Below are positions 63,501-64,000 of a stretch of 64,000 nt of DNA, one piece after another. The DNA comes from Nematostella vectensis (lineage: Eukaryota; Cnidaria; Anthozoa; Actiniaria; Edwardsiidae): contig NC_064044.1 of assembly GCF_932526225.1 (NCBI RefSeq), positions 1,681,001-1,745,000 on the forward strand, in the 5' to 3' direction. The number at the start of each line of letters is the position of its first letter. The stretch's first letter is position 1. The notes beneath the pieces are model-generated. The model saw nothing but the letters and a program-made list of their open reading frames with translations. It made no database searches and was not told the DNA's origin. Position numbers and translations under genes: made by a program.

Positions 63501-64000
63501 CTGAAGCATTTCCCGAATGTAACCTCCAGTCCGATGGTGACTTTGCTTGGGATAGTTTACGATACCAATAGTATTAAAAGTAATTTTCATTACAATTCCC
63601 TTCAGCAATGCCACGTTAGTCTTTCGTTGCGGGCACTTGACTACTAACGCAGCTACCCGGGTTCGATTCCCCCTGATGGCTATTTTTTTTTTTTTTTTTT
63701 TTAAATATCGATACTTAATTATACTGTTCTTGGTGTGTCATGACATAAAAAGAAGGTATAGTTACATTTTTTTGTACTCTCAGCATCTTTGATGTGCTCA
63801 TGCTTTGTTCAGGATCCTGTACATATTTTATGCACACAAGAACTAACTAGATTCCTTGGATAACTTGATTAAGTAGATTCTAACATAGAGCATAGCGCTC
63901 GATAGATTGATATACCTTTTTTTCCGAGTATACTGTTTTATTTTTCCTAATGTTACTTTTTGGAATTTACATTCGGAAAAAAAATTATCGATTGTAACCT
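60575..64000 (+). repeat. Partial fourth higher-order unit with a 1,636-bp trimer
   Basis: Landmarks are at 60575, 61121, 61666, 62211, 62757, 63302 and 63843. Monomers 60030, 60575 and 61121 are repeated as 61666, 62211 and 62757 (offset 1,636 each). The monomer at 61121 begins like its partner but carries CGTAACAC and TTTAAGATACC in its second half, so it is a recombinant. The array leaves the window inside the motif cluster. Confidence 0.82.

Larger units (their letters stand above)
1..64000. repeat. Satellite DNA array, ~546-bp monomer, about 117 copies
   Basis: The whole window is head-to-tail copies of one AT-rich monomer in a single orientation. The landmark AACTAACTAGATT (first T changed to A in one subclass) recurs from 442 to 63843 in 117 copies with a mean spacing of 546.6 bp. 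No spacing departs from 533-551 bp except two of 599-600 bp that contain a 61-bp internal duplication. I saw no unrelated insertion and no change of orientation. Differences between copies are scattered substitutions and length changes in the T tracts. Both ends lie inside a monomer, so the array continues beyond the window. Such an array is typical of eukaryotic heterochromatin (pericentromeric, subtelomeric, B or sex chromosome); which one cannot be told here. Confidence 0.98.

Noticed and set aside
1-64000. CRISPR array
   Set aside because: Repeats of ~546 bp without unique spacers; the short 24-bp-spaced pair in each monomer is only two copies with the same intervening sequence throughout.
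1-64000. Helitron or MITE unit in tandem
   Set aside because: CTAG occurs at the landmark, but I found no paired termini, no 3' hairpin next to it and no terminal inverted repeats at monomer edges.
1-64000. 5S rRNA or other tandem RNA gene cluster
   Set aside because: The monomer size would fit, but no 5S, U-RNA or other known RNA sequence is recognisable apart from the tRNA-like part.

Overview
This window is a single uninterrupted tandem satellite array of a eukaryote. I found no protein-coding gene, no conventional rRNA or tRNA gene, no transposon and no CRISPR array. I followed one landmark, the C of AACTAACTAGATT (AACAAACTAGATT in one subclass), from 442 to 63843. It occurs 117 times, which gives a mean period of about 546.6 bp. 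Spacings are 533-551 bp apart from two of 599-600 bp; a third long unit is cut by the window start. The array runs off both ends, so its true length exceeds 64 kb. The host is probably an animal, but the species cannot be told from this sequence.

Each monomer has the same layout on the + strand: TATCGATA, the palindrome TGTCATGACA, the palindrome CAGGATCCTG (contains a BamHI site), the landmark, and a cluster of five related ~11-bp motifs (CGAATGTAACC and variants, both orientations). A 71-nt degenerate tRNA-like unit follows, with an exact Pol III B box (GGTTCGATTCC), and then a T-rich tract of variable length that could end Pol III transcription. The window therefore holds about 117 potential Pol III units, resembling in principle the Pol III-transcribed satellite I (OAX) of Xenopus.

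Above the monomer there is a rich higher-order structure. About 4.5-9.8 kb recurs at 17.1-22.4 kb (offset 12,585) and carries a nested 1,642-bp trimer duplication. A hexamer of about 3,292 bp is tandemly duplicated at 11.4-17.7 kb. The 22-39 kb part holds a 2,732-bp pentamer relation, a 1,092-bp dimer and a 3.3-kb block repeated at offset about 7,156. A 2,721-bp pentamer lies at 39.8-44.5 kb. From 44.8 kb to the end come units of 9 monomers (4,901 bp), 9 monomers (4,899 bp), 11 monomers (5,991 bp) and a partial unit. Diagnostic single-base variants are confined to separate parts of the window, which points to local homogenisation by unequal exchange or conversion.

The most interesting signals are two imperfect inverted repeats that become perfect in subsets of monomers. 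One is an 11-bp stem in four copies, the other a 9-bp stem in four copies; this pattern suggests hairpin-templated (quasi-palindrome) mutation later spread by amplification. Short reading frames of about 60 codons recur in most monomers, but nearly all begin at TTG and they follow the DNA repeat, so I do not call them genes.
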